Positions 21,691 to 30,999 are shown, counted from the stretch's first letter. The stretch is DNA of 64,000 nucleotides from Macrotis lagotis (GCF_037893015.1 NC_133666.1:265463530-265527529), one strand, 5' to 3'. Numbers and translations are program-made. Notes: generated by a model from the letters alone, not told the origin.

Positions 21691-22300
21691 TATTTTCATT
21701 ATCTTTAGACTTTTACTCCCTTCTATCACCCCTTCTGCCTCTGGACAATTACTATTGAACTTCCTAACCTTAGACTACTGTCTCTCTATATCCCACTGGC
21801 ACCTCCCCTTCTTGTGAGAGACAATGATCCATTTCTCTCAGGTCCTGGCACATATGCTAACTGCCTTAGAAAGCCCATCCACTTTTGAAAGATTTTCTAA
21901 CCCCCACCCCCCACAAATTCAATTGGGTGTCCATATTATTGGTTCCAGTATAAGCTCCTTTTGTAATCAAGTTGGGTAAATGTTTACCAGCTATGATTAG
22001 AGAGAAAATTTCTTAACTTCCTAGAGATTGGTGAGAAATAGATGTGTCAATGACTCCATTTAAACAATCCACACTGTTTCATAGAAGAGACTTAAGGGAA
22101 ATGCAAAGTAACACTCTGCTCAGTTCTAATAACAACAAAAAAAGAATGAACACTTATTTATTTTTTCTAAAATAAAATTGAAAGAAAATTGAACCTCAAA
22201 TTTAGTAGCATTTAATAATTTAAAATCACAAAATAATAATTAAATATCATGTTATTTATGTAGCATAAAATATACAAAAATGACAAACCCAGTCAAAGGG
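21691..22300. other. Stretch without recognised gene
   Basis: Pyrimidine-rich first half, A+T-rich second half. No supported element. Confidence 0.45.
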
Positions 22301-22304
22301 TTTA

Positions 22305-22615
22305 AAGAGTCAACAACTAGGTAGTGAAGTGGATAGAGCACCAGTCTTGGAATCAGGAGGATAGAGTTTGAATCCAGCTCAGATTCTTGACATTTACTAC
22401 CTATGTGACCTTTGGATGTGACAACTCTGATTGCCTTGCATCCAGGGCCATCTCCAGTCGTCCTGATCCATATCTGACCACTGCACCCAGATGACTCTGG
22501 AAAAGAAAGTGAGGTTGATTATTTAGCATAACACCCCCACTCTCAAATCCAGTTCATATGCATGTCATGATATTTACTCCCCCCCACCCCCAATGTCATG
22601 ATCTTCTCACCATTA
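22305..22615 (+). repeat. Composite SINE: tRNA/CORE head with RTE-derived tail
   Basis: Head 'caactaggtagtgaagtgga' and 'gagcaccagtcttggaatca'; core 'ctacctatgtgacctttgga'; then a different body, 'gcatccagggccatctccag', 'cagatgactctggaaaagaa', 'ctcaaatccagttcatatgc'; end 'aatgtcatgatcttctc'. The tail matches the RTE-tailed SINE bodies at 21.4 and 23.6 kb. Such tails let an RTE LINE mobilise the SINE. Confidence 0.82.
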
Positions 22616-22619
22616 AAAG

Positions 22620-22855
22620 ACCAGCAAGGTGGTCAACTGGATAGAGTTCCTGATTTGGAGACATGAGGAATTGAGTTCAAATCCAGATCAGACACTTATT
22701 AGTTATGTAACATAGTCAAAGCATTTAACCTGTTTATTTCAGTTTCTTCATCAATAAAATGAGGATAATAATAATACCTGCCTCCCATAGGTTTTGTAAG
22801 AATCAAATGAAATATTTGTTGTGAACTCTATATAAATGTTGGCTATTAGTGTTAT
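22620..22855 (+). repeat. THER1/MIR-type CORE-SINE, sense
   Basis: 'agcaaggtggtcaactggat', 'gagttcaaatccagatcaga', 'cttcatcaataaaatgagga', 'ctctatataaatgttggcta'. All modules in order. Confidence 0.82.
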
Positions 22856-22869
22856 CAGGATAAGCAGTT

Positions 22870-23190
22870 TAGTGAGCACTGTTCTTCACATGTGACATTC
22901 CATCTTCTGCCTCTGTTTCTTGATACAGGCTCTTTTTCAAAACTGGAATGCCTCATTTCCCAACTACATTTCTTATAATAACTAGTTTTCTTTAAAACTT
23001 GACTCAAGTGCTCCCTTTAGTCTCAGGTCTTTCATGATCTTTCTCCCCACACTGGCTCCCAACTGCTAATACCTCTGTACTGCCCTCCCCCTAAATTATT
23101 TTTATAGATGCTTGTGCAATAGACTTGAAATTTCTTTGGAATGAGGCAATTCCTTCTCCCTTATCATTAGCTTGTAACCATATCAAGGTA
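22870..23190 (+). mobile_element. L2-type LINE 3' region, sense
   Basis: 'aaactggaatgcctcatttc', 'cttgactcaagtgctccctt' and 'tctgtactgccctcccccta' are the end-of-ORF2 and 3'UTR blocks of L2-type LINEs. No open frame. Confidence 0.6.
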
Positions 23191-23268
23191 CCCAAGACCC
23201 TAACAAGTTAAATGTCACAAGGCTGCCACAACCAACATTCCCTCAGAGGTGGTACCTGAGTCCATGTT

Positions 23269-23300
23269 TTTCTAATTATGAGACTTTCTAATTATGAGAC
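23269..23300. repeat. 16-bp tandem duplication
   Basis: The unit tttctaattatgagac occurs twice, exactly, at 23269-23284 and 23285-23300. Confidence 0.95.
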
Positions 23301-23309
23301 TTTCACACC

Positions 23310-23535
23310 ATAAGTGATAGTGGGTGGAACCAGGAAGTCAGGAAGACTTGAGTTCAAATTCAGCTTCAAGCTGTTGACCCCTAGCAAGTCATTTCATCTT
23401 GTTATCCTCAATTTCCTCATTTGTTAAAATGAGCTGGAGAAGAAAATGGTGAACAATTCCAGTATCTATTCCAAGAAAACCCTCCAAATAGGGTCACAAA
23501 GATTTGGAAATGACTAAAACAACAACAGCACATCA
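23310..23535 (+). repeat. MAR1/WALLSI-type SINE, sense
   Basis: 'gacttgagttcaaattcagc', 'gagctggagaagaaaatggt', 'ccaagaaaaccctccaaata' and 'gggtcacaaagatttggaaa' match the tail of this SINE type. The head is partly lost. Confidence 0.8.
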
Positions 23536-23569
23536 CACTGCCTCAAACTTTGCATTTATTGAGTATATT

Positions 23570-23870
23570 AGGGGCAACTAGGTAGTATAGCATATACTGA
23601 CCTTGGAGTCAAGAAGGCAAGAGTTCCAATCTGGTCTCAGAAATTTGACACCAACTAGCTGTATGACCCTGGGCAAATCATTCAACCCTGACTGCCCCCG
23701 CATCCAGGGCCATCTCCAGTTATCCTGATTCCTATATGACTACTAGATCCAGATGACTCTGGATCACTCAGCTGGTCACTCAGGACAACACCTCCTCACT
23801 CAAACCCAATTCACATGCTTATCATGACTTCCCTGATGTCATGATCTTCTTTGAGAACAAACATTATTAT
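23570..23870 (+). repeat. Composite SINE: tRNA/CORE head with RTE-derived tail
   Basis: 'ggggcaactaggtagtatag', 'ctgtatgaccctgggcaaat', 'catccagggccatctccagt', 'ccagatgactctggatcact', 'actcaaacccaattcacatg', 'gatgtcatgatcttctttga'. This is the most complete of three related copies within 2.5 kb. Confidence 0.85.
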
Positions 23871-23874
23871 CTTC

Positions 23875-23995
23875 CCATCATATTTTAGGTACATATTTCC
23901 TAGGAGGGCACGACCTTGTTTCACTTTTGTTTTGGAATCTCCAATGTCTAACACAGATTCTAGGACAGAGAATTTGCTTAAATGTTTGGGATTGA
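23875..23995 (+). mobile_element. L2-type LINE 3' end, sense
   Basis: 'aggagggcacgaccttgttt', 'aatctccaatgtctaacaca' and 'ttgcttaaatgtttgggatt' form a degraded L2 terminus. Confidence 0.62.
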
Positions 23996-24054
23996 TTATT
24001 CTAAAAATCAAAGGTAGCATTATTTTATCTCATAAAAATAGAACTACAACAATT

Positions 24055-24180
24055 AATTTTTGCTCCTTAAGATCACTGGCTGTCTTTCTTGTCTTTGGAT
24101 CTCCCCCAGGGCCTAGAAAGATGTTTATCACATTGTCTTACACATAGTAGGTGGCTAATATATGATTTATTGACTGACAA
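24055..24180 (+). mobile_element. L2-type LINE 3' end, sense
   Basis: 'ccccagggcctagaaagatg', 'cttacacatagtaggtggct' and 'tgatttattgactgac' form an L2 terminus separate from the one just upstream. Confidence 0.7.
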
Positions 24181-24905
24181 AGTTGGCTCATAATAAAATA
24201 CTTGTTCTATGTTTAAATGAATGGTTATATTGGAACTTTGAAACTTAAAAAAAAACTTTATCCTGACTATTTTTTAACTCTCTCAGTTTGGGTTTTCAAA
24301 TAGCACTTATTACTCATTGCAGATAGAAATAACTTGGCATAATGATTTAAATGAAAGCAGCATGCTAGAAATAGTTTTGTGTTCACACACCTTAGCCTAA
24401 GAAGAGAGATATATGACTAGGTCAATATTCTTTCTCTTCTCTCTAATGATACAAATGTGACTTTGTCTAAGAAAACCACCTTCAGAGGAAGAATTGTTTT
24501 TTTAAGTGCTGAAAGTGGGTTGTCTGGTTCATCATTTCCTCCTCGAGGGTGATAGGATGTTGAGTGTCTTCTCAACAATATTATGTGAAGATTTGCTTTG
24601 ATAAAAAATTCAGCGGATGTGAGCTCTGGAAGGGGGGGAAATTCCTAACTGTTGCAGCAACTTCAAAGTGAATTTTGATCAAATATAAACTACACCCCTC
24701 AAAATAGGCTCCTAAGGGGCTCTAGGATTGGCCCCAGGACAAGCTCTGTCTGGATGAGGGTGCCTCAGACAGTTACTTATTAAAGTACTTGCCAACAGGA
24801 CTTTTCTATCCAAACAAAACAGGCCTCTCTTTTTCCTCTGAAATATTGAAACACCTCCTAGAGCCCCATAGATCCTTCCGCAATCCCCTTTTGAGGAATG
24901 TTGCA
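24181..24905. other. Stretch without recognised gene
   Basis: No repeat recognised. Slightly more G+C around 24.5-24.9 kb, with a 64-codon minus-strand ORF lacking any family resemblance. Confidence 0.45.
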
Positions 24906-24907
24906 TG

Positions 24908-25165
24908 TTGAGACTTGCTGTTATTCAGTTGTTTCAGTTATGTCCAACTCTTACTGATCCCATTTTGGGATTTTTTTGGCAGAGATACTAAGTAGTTGGT
25001 CATTTCCTTTTCCAGCTAATTTTGTAGAAGGAAACTGAGGCAAACAGCATTAAGTGACTTGTTCAGGGTCACATAGCTAGTGTCTAAGACAGAATTTGAA
25101 CTCAGGTCCTCCTGACTCCAGGGTCAGTATTCTATCTACTGCAATATCTAACTCCTCCCCATGCC
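24908..25165 (-). repeat. MAR1/WALLSI-type SINE, antisense
   Basis: Inverted tail 'gttatgtccaactcttactg', then 'tcccattttgggattttttt', 'ggaaactgaggcaaacagca', 'gggtcacatagctagtgtct' and the inverted head 'tctactgcaatatctaac'. The HAL1-like element begins directly beyond. Confidence 0.87.
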
Positions 25166-25175
25166 CCCTCCCCAG

Positions 25176-27660
25176 TATTTTTTTTCAATAAGCATTTAAC
25201 ATTTTATTTGTTTTCCAATTATATACAATAGTAATATATACCCATCATTTTTTGCAAGTCTCTGTATTCTACAAATTTTCCCCTTCCTCCCCCTCCCACA
25301 GAAGGCTGTCTGACAGGCTCTACATTGTTTCCATGCTATACATTGATGTAAATTGAATGTTATAAGAGTAAACATAAGAAACCTCTCCCCCCAAGAAGAT
25401 GAGAAACCTAAAGAATGGAGAGAGAGAGAGAGAGAAAAAAAAATGTATTTCAGTCTGTGTTTAGATTTCAGTGACTCTGTCTCTGGGGTGAGTTGCTTTT
25501 TTTATAAGTCCACTAGAGAAGTTGCTTCAATATTTTTTCCTCAGTTGCTATTACCAGCTTTACCTCCACTCTATTTCTTCCCATGCTCATTTATTCTATT
25601 CTCTCCTTTCATGCTGACCCTGTCCAAAAGTGTGTTGCATCTTATTACCCTCTCCCTCGATCTTCCCTCTCTTCTATCACCTATTCCCTCCCTTCCCTCC
25701 TCCCATTGCCCCTCATCCCATCCCTTTTCTCCCATCTTTCTCCAGGGCAAGACAGATTTCATCATCCTATTAAGTGTGTATGTCATTTCCTCCCTGAGCC
25801 ATTTCCAATGAGAATGAAGGCTCACTCATTCTTCTTGCCTCCCCACCTCCACTCCATTGAAAAAAGTTTTTTCTTGACTCTTATGTGAAATCTCTCAGTT
25901 TCTTCATCTCCTTTTCCTTCTTCCCAGTATTTCTCCCCATCGCCCATTGACTCCATCCCTTTACCCACATCATACCATTATATTCCACTCTTTCCTATGT
26001 CCTGTCTATATATGCTTCTTATAAATGAGAAAATTCATGTGAGTTATCAATATCTTCTTCCTGTGCAGGAATACAAACAGTTCAAAATCATCAAGTTCCT
26101 CATAGTTAGTCCCTCTCCTCCACTCTCTCTATGGTTCACCAGCATCCTGTACTTGGAGATCAAACTTTTTGTTCAGTTCTGGTCATCTCAATACGAAAGT
26201 TTGAAAGTCCCCTGTTTCTTTGAAAGTCCATCTTTTCCCCTGAAAGAGGATGCTAAGTTTTGCTGGGTAGTTGATTCTCAGCTGTAAACCAAGATCTTAT
26301 GCCTTCCAGAATATCATATTCCAGTCCCTATGAGCCCTTAATATAGATGCTGCCAGATCCTGTGTAATTCTGACTATGGAGCCTCGGTAGTTGAATTGTC
26401 TGTTTCTGGAAGCTTTTAGAATTTTCTCTTTGATATGGAAGTTTTGGAATTTGGCTATAATATTCCTGGAAGTTTTGATTTTGGGATCCCTTTCAGGGGG
26501 TGACCAGTGAATTCTCTCAATTTCTATTTTACCCTCAGTTTCTAGGATCTCAGGGCAATTTTGCTGTATTCTTGAAAAATGAATTCTAGGCTCTTCTCCT
26601 GCATGGCTTTCAGATAGTCCAATAATTTTTAAATTATTTCTTCTGGATCTGTTTTAAAGGTTGGTTGTTTTCCCAATAAAATATTTCACATTTTCTTCTA
26701 ATTTTTGTTTTTTTAGGAAGAATTTTATGTCTTCCTGATTTCTTGCAAAGTCATCAGCTTCCTTTATTTCCATTTTGCCTTTGAAGGAGTTATTTTTTTC
26801 AGAGAGCTTTTTCATCTCCTTTTCCAGCTGGCCAATTCTTCTTTTTAAGGCATTCTTCTCCTCATTTGCATTTTGTTTTGCTTTTTCCATTAGGCCTAAA
26901 CTGGTTTTTAACATAGTATTTTCTTCAGTATTTTTTTGTATATCTTTCACCAAGCTTTTGATTTGGTTTTCATAATTTTTCTGCATTGCTCTCATTTCTC
27001 CTCCCAATTTTTCCTCCACCTCCCTTAATTGCTTTTCAAAGTCTTTTTTGAGCTCATCCATAGTCTGAGCCCATTTTCTATTTCTCCTGGAGGTTTTGGA
27101 TATGGAAACTTCGATTTTGTCATCATCTGAGTATGTGTTTTGATCTTCCATGAGACTAAAATAATTCTCTATGGTCAGATTCTTCTTTTTCTGTTGTTTT
27201 CTCATTTCCTCGGCCCAAGACTAATTTACAACACTTCCAAGGCTTTGGGAGGTTATTTTTGGGACACCCCACTGGGACATTTATTCCTCCAAGGTCTTAT
27301 GCTCTCTAGTCTGTGCTTTGATATGTAGATGAACACAGTACTACCCTCTGCCCAGGACTATAAGGAGAGATCCAGTTTGGTTATTTAGTATGGAAGCCCA
27401 AATTGCAGTATGTGAGTGTAAGCAAACAGCAGAGTTCTCCCCAGGGAGAGCAAAGAGATCTCTGCAGACTTCCCTGATCCCTTACCGTCTCTGGGGGTGC
27501 AGGCTGCTTTCTCCAGATCCTCACTGCAGGTTCTGCCACCAGTGGTCCCACAATCTACACTCACCCAGGTGCAGCAGAATTCTTTCACCACCCCTTCAAG
27601 CTGTTGCTGGTGATTTCTGGGCTGGGCTGCGCTACCCCCTCCATAGTCTTGAGGAAAAGA
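25176..27660 (-). mobile_element. HAL1-like (ORF1-only) L1, antisense, near full length
   Basis: On the minus strand the element runs 5'UTR (about 27660-27206), ORF1 (27205-26129), a 3'UTR of about 0.95 kb, and an A-rich end seen as a T run at 25178-25185. The 3'UTR end shares blocks with full L1 tails elsewhere in the window, for example the complement of 'cattgtttccatgctataca' and a C/T-rich segment before it. No ORF2 endonuclease or RT sequence lies between ORF1 and the tail. That architecture is known as 'half-L1' (HAL1): an L1-derived element with only ORF1 that depends on L1 ORF2 protein. Two MAR1/WALLSI-type SINEs in the same orientation flank it. An alternative is an ordinary L1 that lost ORF2 by deletion. 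Confidence 0.75.
26129..27205 (-). pseudogene. L1/HAL1 ORF1 protein, three in-frame stops
   Basis: A 358-codon frame on the minus strand, ATG at 27205 and terminal TAG at 26129-26131, within the usual mammalian ORF1p range of roughly 340-370 residues. Residues about 45-150 form a Lys/Glu-rich heptad coiled coil (for example 'MDELKKDFEKQLREVEEKL'), the trimerisation region. Next comes an RRM start ('RSRRNNLKIIGLSE', about 185-200), then a C-terminal domain with 'RDPKIKTSRNIIAKFQNF', 'KEKILKASRNRQF' and 'RINYPAKLSILF'. ORF1p is the RNA-binding chaperone of L1 particles. Three premature stops (26654-26656, 26297-26299, 26183-26185) break it, but no frameshift does: all domains stay in one frame. 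So the copy is dead but fairly recent. Confidence 0.93.
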
Positions 27661-27663
27661 GTA

Positions 27664-27925
27664 ACTATTTGTTGTTCAGTCATTTTTTTTTAGTAATGTC
27701 CAACTTTTTATGATCCCATTTGGGATTTTCTTGGCAAAGATATTGGAGTGGTTTGCCATTTCTTTCTCCCATTCATTTTACAGTTGAAGAACTGAGCAAG
27801 GAAGATGAAGTAACTTGTTCAGAATTACCATGTTATAAGTCTTAAGAACAGATTTGAACTCATGAAGATGAATCTTCCTGATTCCAGGCCCACTACTCTA
27901 TTCACTGCACCAACCAGCTATCCAC
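27664..27925 (-). repeat. MAR1/WALLSI-type SINE, antisense
   Basis: 'aatgtccaactttttatgat', 'gatattggagtggtttgcca', 'cattcattttacagttgaag', 'gatttgaactcatgaagatg' and the inverted head 'cactgcaccaaccagcta'. Same orientation as the SINE on the other side of the HAL1-like element. Confidence 0.87.
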
Positions 27926-27929
27926 ATTT

Positions 27930-28610
27930 TCCTCCTTGGCCCCAGAATAACAACCTTGGTAGCAACCCCAACACCTACTCACATTACTTCAAATCTTGTC
28001 TTTTCTACCTTCTATTAACTGGTCTCCCTCCCTCAAGTCTTTCCCCACTCAATCCATTTCAGCTACCAAAGAGTTTTTCTTAAAGTGGATCTGACCATGT
28101 AGATCTGATGTCCTCTCCCTCAGTGATCTTCATTGGTTCCTTATTAACTCCAAAACATCAAATATCAAATCTTGTTAAATTTGCTTAACCTGGACCCCTT
28201 CTCTCTTCCTAATTTTTTTTGTACTTTATTCCTCTTCTCATGCTCTTATGTACAGTTTAACTGATTTTCTTGCTGGTCCTCCTTCCAGATACTTCATCTT
28301 CTATCTATCTGTACTTTTTCATTGACTATTAACTACTCCTAGGGTGCCCTGCCTCTTTGCTTCAACCTTTTAGCTTCACTTTCATCCATCTATTACAGCA
28401 AGTTTTTCTTGGTCCCACTAAGTTGCTAGTTCCCTCCCCTCTCAGATTGCCTTTAATCTTTTGTTATATAGCATTCACATTTTATTTCCCTCTTTATAAA
28501 GAATACTCCTTGATGACAGAAATGGGGACTATCTCTATTTCTCTTTGTGCCTCCAGCATGTAATGCAGAACCCAATATAGAGTAAATGCATCATAAATGT
28601 TTGCTGCCAG
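27930..28610 (+). mobile_element. L2-type LINE, end of ORF2 and 3' end, sense
   Basis: 'ggatctgaccatgtagatct', 'gtgatcttcattggttcctt', 'tccttgatgacagaaatggg' and 'taaatgcatcataaatgttt' follow the order of an L2-type 3' half. Short ORFs of about 70 codons are remnants. Confidence 0.75.
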
Positions 28611-28614
28611 ACAG

Positions 28615-28790
28615 ATCTTCCTGGAAAGTCTGACACTATCCTGGAAATTTCAGTTTCCTTCTCTGTAGCATAAGATGGTTGGTTTAGAGATGATCTCCAA
28701 GATCCCTTACAGATCTTGATCTTCTATGTCAAGGTGAATTTTAAAGACTTTCTAGCTCTAATATTCTGTGATCTACATTTCATGTTGGTC
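28615..28790 (+). repeat. MIR-type SINE, sense
   Basis: 'tttcagtttccttctctgta', 'gatggttggtttagagatga', 'tctccaagatcccttacaga', 'tctagctctaatattctgtg'. This is the core and tail of a MIR-type SINE, head missing. Confidence 0.65.
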
Positions 28791-28814
28791 ACAACACTTT
28801 TCATTCATTTATTT

Positions 28815-29110
28815 TCTTATTCATTCAATCAGCAAGAAGTTATTATGTATTTGTTATGGGTAAAGCATCCTATTAAGTGCTAGGTATAGAAAGTTAAAAT
28901 GAAAAGCAATTCCTCCCCTCCAGGCATTAAGAGATTTCAGAAGTTTCATCTGAGGAAAATGCTACCTATGATAGAAGGTGATGATTGATTATTGATTAAT
29001 GCAACAAATATTTTTGAAGTACATATTATGTGCCAAGGACTATGTTAGGTGCTGGGAAACAGTAAAAACTTAGAAAACAAACAAACAGCAAACTTTGAGA
29101 TAACAATTAA
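28815..29110 (-). mobile_element. Two L2-type LINE 3' ends, antisense
   Basis: Two inverted termini in succession: 'gttattatgtatttgttatg' to 'ctcccctccaggcattaag', and 'tgaagtacatattatgtgcc' to 'gttaggtgctgggaaacagt'. Confidence 0.7.
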
Positions 29111-29194
29111 ACTCCAGAACTGCAAAATAAATCCAAAGAAACAAATCCTAATCACAAATGACATTATTGGCACTCAATAAATATTTGTTCTTTC

Positions 29195-29243
29195 TTTCTT
29201 TATCGCCTCTGTTTGTCCTTCCTTTCTTCCTTCCTTCCTTCCT
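29195..29243. repeat. CTTT/CTTC pyrimidine microsatellite
   Basis: 'tttctttcttt' and 'cttccttccttcc' units directly before the L1 target-site duplication. Confidence 0.9.
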
Positions 29244-29244
29244 T

Positions 29245-29259
29245 AAATTGAAGATCCAG
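29245..29259 (+). repeat. Target-site duplication of L1, 5' copy
   Basis: aaattgaagatccag, identical to 30544-30558 at the other end of the L1. Confidence 0.95.
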
Positions 29260-29261
29260 AT

Positions 29262-30171
29262 ACTATAAGCAAATTAGAAGATCAAGGACTAGTCTACCTG
29301 TCAGATCTATGGAAAGGGGAACAGTTTATGACTAAGGAAGAGTTGGAGAACATCACTAAAAACCAATTAGATGATTTCAATTACATTAAATTAAAAAGCT
29401 TTTGCACAGATAAAACCAATGTAATCAAGATCAAAAGAAAAGTAGTAAATTGGGAAACAATCTTTACAACTAATGATTCTGACAAAGGACTCATTTCTAA
29501 AATATACAGAGAACTGAGCCATATTTTTAAAACAAAAAGCCATTCCTCAATTGACAAATGGTCAAAGTATATGCAAAGGCAATTTGCAGATGAGGAGATC
29601 AAAGCAATCCATAGCCATATGAAAAAATGCTCTAAATCATTAATTATTAGAGAAATGCAAATTGAGGCTTCTCTGAGGTACCACCTCACACCTCTCAGAT
29701 TGGCCAGTGTGACCAGGAAGGATAGTGATCATTGTTGGAAGGGATGTGGGAAATCTGGGACACTATTGCGCTGTTGGTGGAGCTGTGAGCTCATCCAACC
29801 CTCCTGGAGAGCTATTTGGAACTATGCCCAAAGGGCAACAAAAATGTGCATACCCTTTGACCCAGCAATACCACTACTGGGTCTATGCCCTGAAGAGATG
29901 AGGAAAAAGGGTAAAAACATCACTTGTACAAAAATATTTATAGCAGCCCTGTTTGTGGTGGCAAAGAATTGGAAATCCAGTAAATGTCCTTCAATTGGGG
30001 AATGGTTTAGCAAACTGTGGTATATGGTATGTCATGGAACACTATTGCTCTATTAGAAACCAGGAGGGACGGGATTTCAGGGAAACCTGGAGGGATTTGC
30101 ATGAGCTGATGCTGAGTGAGATGAGCAGAAGCAGAGGAACACTGTACACCCTAGCAGCAACATGGGAGTGA
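29262..30171 (+). pseudogene. L1 ORF2 protein, C-terminal third, one frameshift
   Basis: The frame is open from the insertion junction to a TAG after codon 30056, giving roughly 265 residues. Recognisable ORF2p blocks: 'IKLKSFCTDKTNVIK', 'SDKGLISKIYRELSHIFK', 'HMKKCSKSLIIREMQIEASL', then the Cys-rich end with 'CWKGCGKSGTLLRCWWSC', and 'PFDPAIPLLGLCPEE'. After about 30020-30035 the homology moves to another frame ('VMEHYCSIRNQEG' to 'MLSEMSRSRGTLY'), ending at 30171, so a single frameshift separates the parts. Endonuclease and RT domains are absent because of 5' truncation; it cannot encode an active enzyme. Confidence 0.95.
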
Positions 30172-30463
30172 TGTTCAGCCTTGAAGGACTTGCTCATTCC
30201 ATCAGCGCAACAATTGGGAACAATTTTTGGCTGTCTGCAAAGGAGAGTACCATCTGTATCCAGATAAGGTGCTGTGGAGTTTGAACAAAGTACAAGGACT
30301 ATTCTCTTTAATTCGGAAAAAAAAACCCAGATGTCTTATTGTTTGATCTGGTTACCTCTGAGAATTCTGTTCTCTTTAAGGATATGATTTCTCTCTCATC
30401 ACACCCAATTTGGATCAAGGTACAACATGGAAACAAAGTAAAGACTGATGGAGTGCTATCTGT

Positions 30464-30484
30464 GGGGTGGGGGTGGGGGGAGGG
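30464..30484 (+). other. G-quadruplex-type motif in L1 3'UTR
   Basis: Four G runs (4, 5, 6 and 3 Gs) separated by single T, T and A. Single-nucleotide loops are the most stable arrangement predicted for a G4. L1 3'UTRs are known to carry such tracts. Confidence 0.8.
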
Positions 30485-30543
30485 AAGCAAGATTGGGGGA
30501 AAATTGTAAAACTCAAATAATATCTTTAATAAAAATTTTAAAA

Positions 30544-30558
30544 AAATTGAAGATCCAG
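30544..30558 (+). repeat. Target-site duplication of L1, 3' copy
   Basis: aaattgaagatccag, exact copy of 29245-29259. Confidence 0.95.
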
Positions 30559-30702
30559 GAGCAGCTAGGTGGTGCAGTGGATAGAGCCCCAGCCCTGGAG
30601 TCAAGAGGACCTGAGTTCAAATTTGATCTCAGACACTAAATAATTACCTAGCTGTGTGACCTTGGGCAAGTCACTCAGCCCCATTGCCTTGCAAAAAAAA
30701 AT
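30559..30702 (+). mobile_element. WSINE1-type SINE, sense, abutting the L1 duplication
   Basis: 'gagcagctaggtggtgcagt', 'gccccagccctggagtcaag', 'gacctgagttcaaatttgat', 'attacctagctgtgtgacct', 'ccccattgccttgcaaaa' and a short A tail. It begins at the very base after the L1's 3' target-site copy, and I see no target-site duplication of its own. Confidence 0.9.
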
Positions 30703-30942
30703 GATGATACAACAATTTACATTAAAATGTCTAAAGAAGTCCTCTTGATGCCAAACTATTTGGAGACATTGACTGGGGAAGCAGTACTCAATAATTCTTT
30801 TCACATTTCAGAATAGTCAAATAAATATAGGCAGCCCCATGGCCAAGTGGACATTACCCTAAAGGGTATTGCAAGTCCTGCCTAAGAAATATTTCTTTTT
30901 ACTTCTTTAGCACTTTAGATAAAGAAAAGCTCACTAAACAAA

Positions 30943-30995
30943 TACTGTATACTAAATACTAAATACTAAATAGTAAATACTAAATACTAAATAAA
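30943..30995. repeat. TAAATAC minisatellite (7-bp unit)
   Basis: About seven imperfect copies of 'taaatac/tactaaa'; one copy reads 'tagtaaa'. Confidence 0.9.
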
Positions 30996-30999
30996 TGCT

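Larger units (their letters stand above)
29260..30543 (+). mobile_element. 5'-truncated L1, youngest in the window
   Basis: About 1.28 kb of L1: ORF2 C-terminus (29262 to 30171) and a 3'UTR ending in an A-rich tail (about 30519-30543). A perfect 15-bp target-site duplication flanks it. The sequence before the first copy, 'ccttaaattg', fits the L1 endonuclease preference (TTT/AA on the other strand). The 3'UTR has a G-rich tract (30464-30484). The intact duplication and almost open frame mark it as relatively young. Truncation at the 5' end is normal for L1 target-primed reverse transcription. Confidence 0.95.

Noticed and set aside
23269-23300. Short direct repeats as a CRISPR array
   Set aside because: Two adjacent copies with no spacers in a vertebrate genome; no cas genes.
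25353-25811. 152-codon plus-strand ORF
   Set aside because: It lies antisense to the 3'UTR of the HAL1-like element; low stop density follows from the C/T-rich sequence.
24908-27925. Two like-oriented SINEs flanking the HAL1-like element as a composite transposon
   Set aside because: The SINEs are diverged, ordinary copies; retroelements do not move as composites and no outer duplication is seen.
29328-30056. 242-codon ORF as a functional gene
   Set aside because: It is the C-terminal third of L1 ORF2, 5'-truncated and frameshifted.
30559-30702. tRNA gene from the tRNA-like SINE head
   Set aside because: The box-like sequences belong to a SINE with A tail; no cloverleaf or discriminator end.
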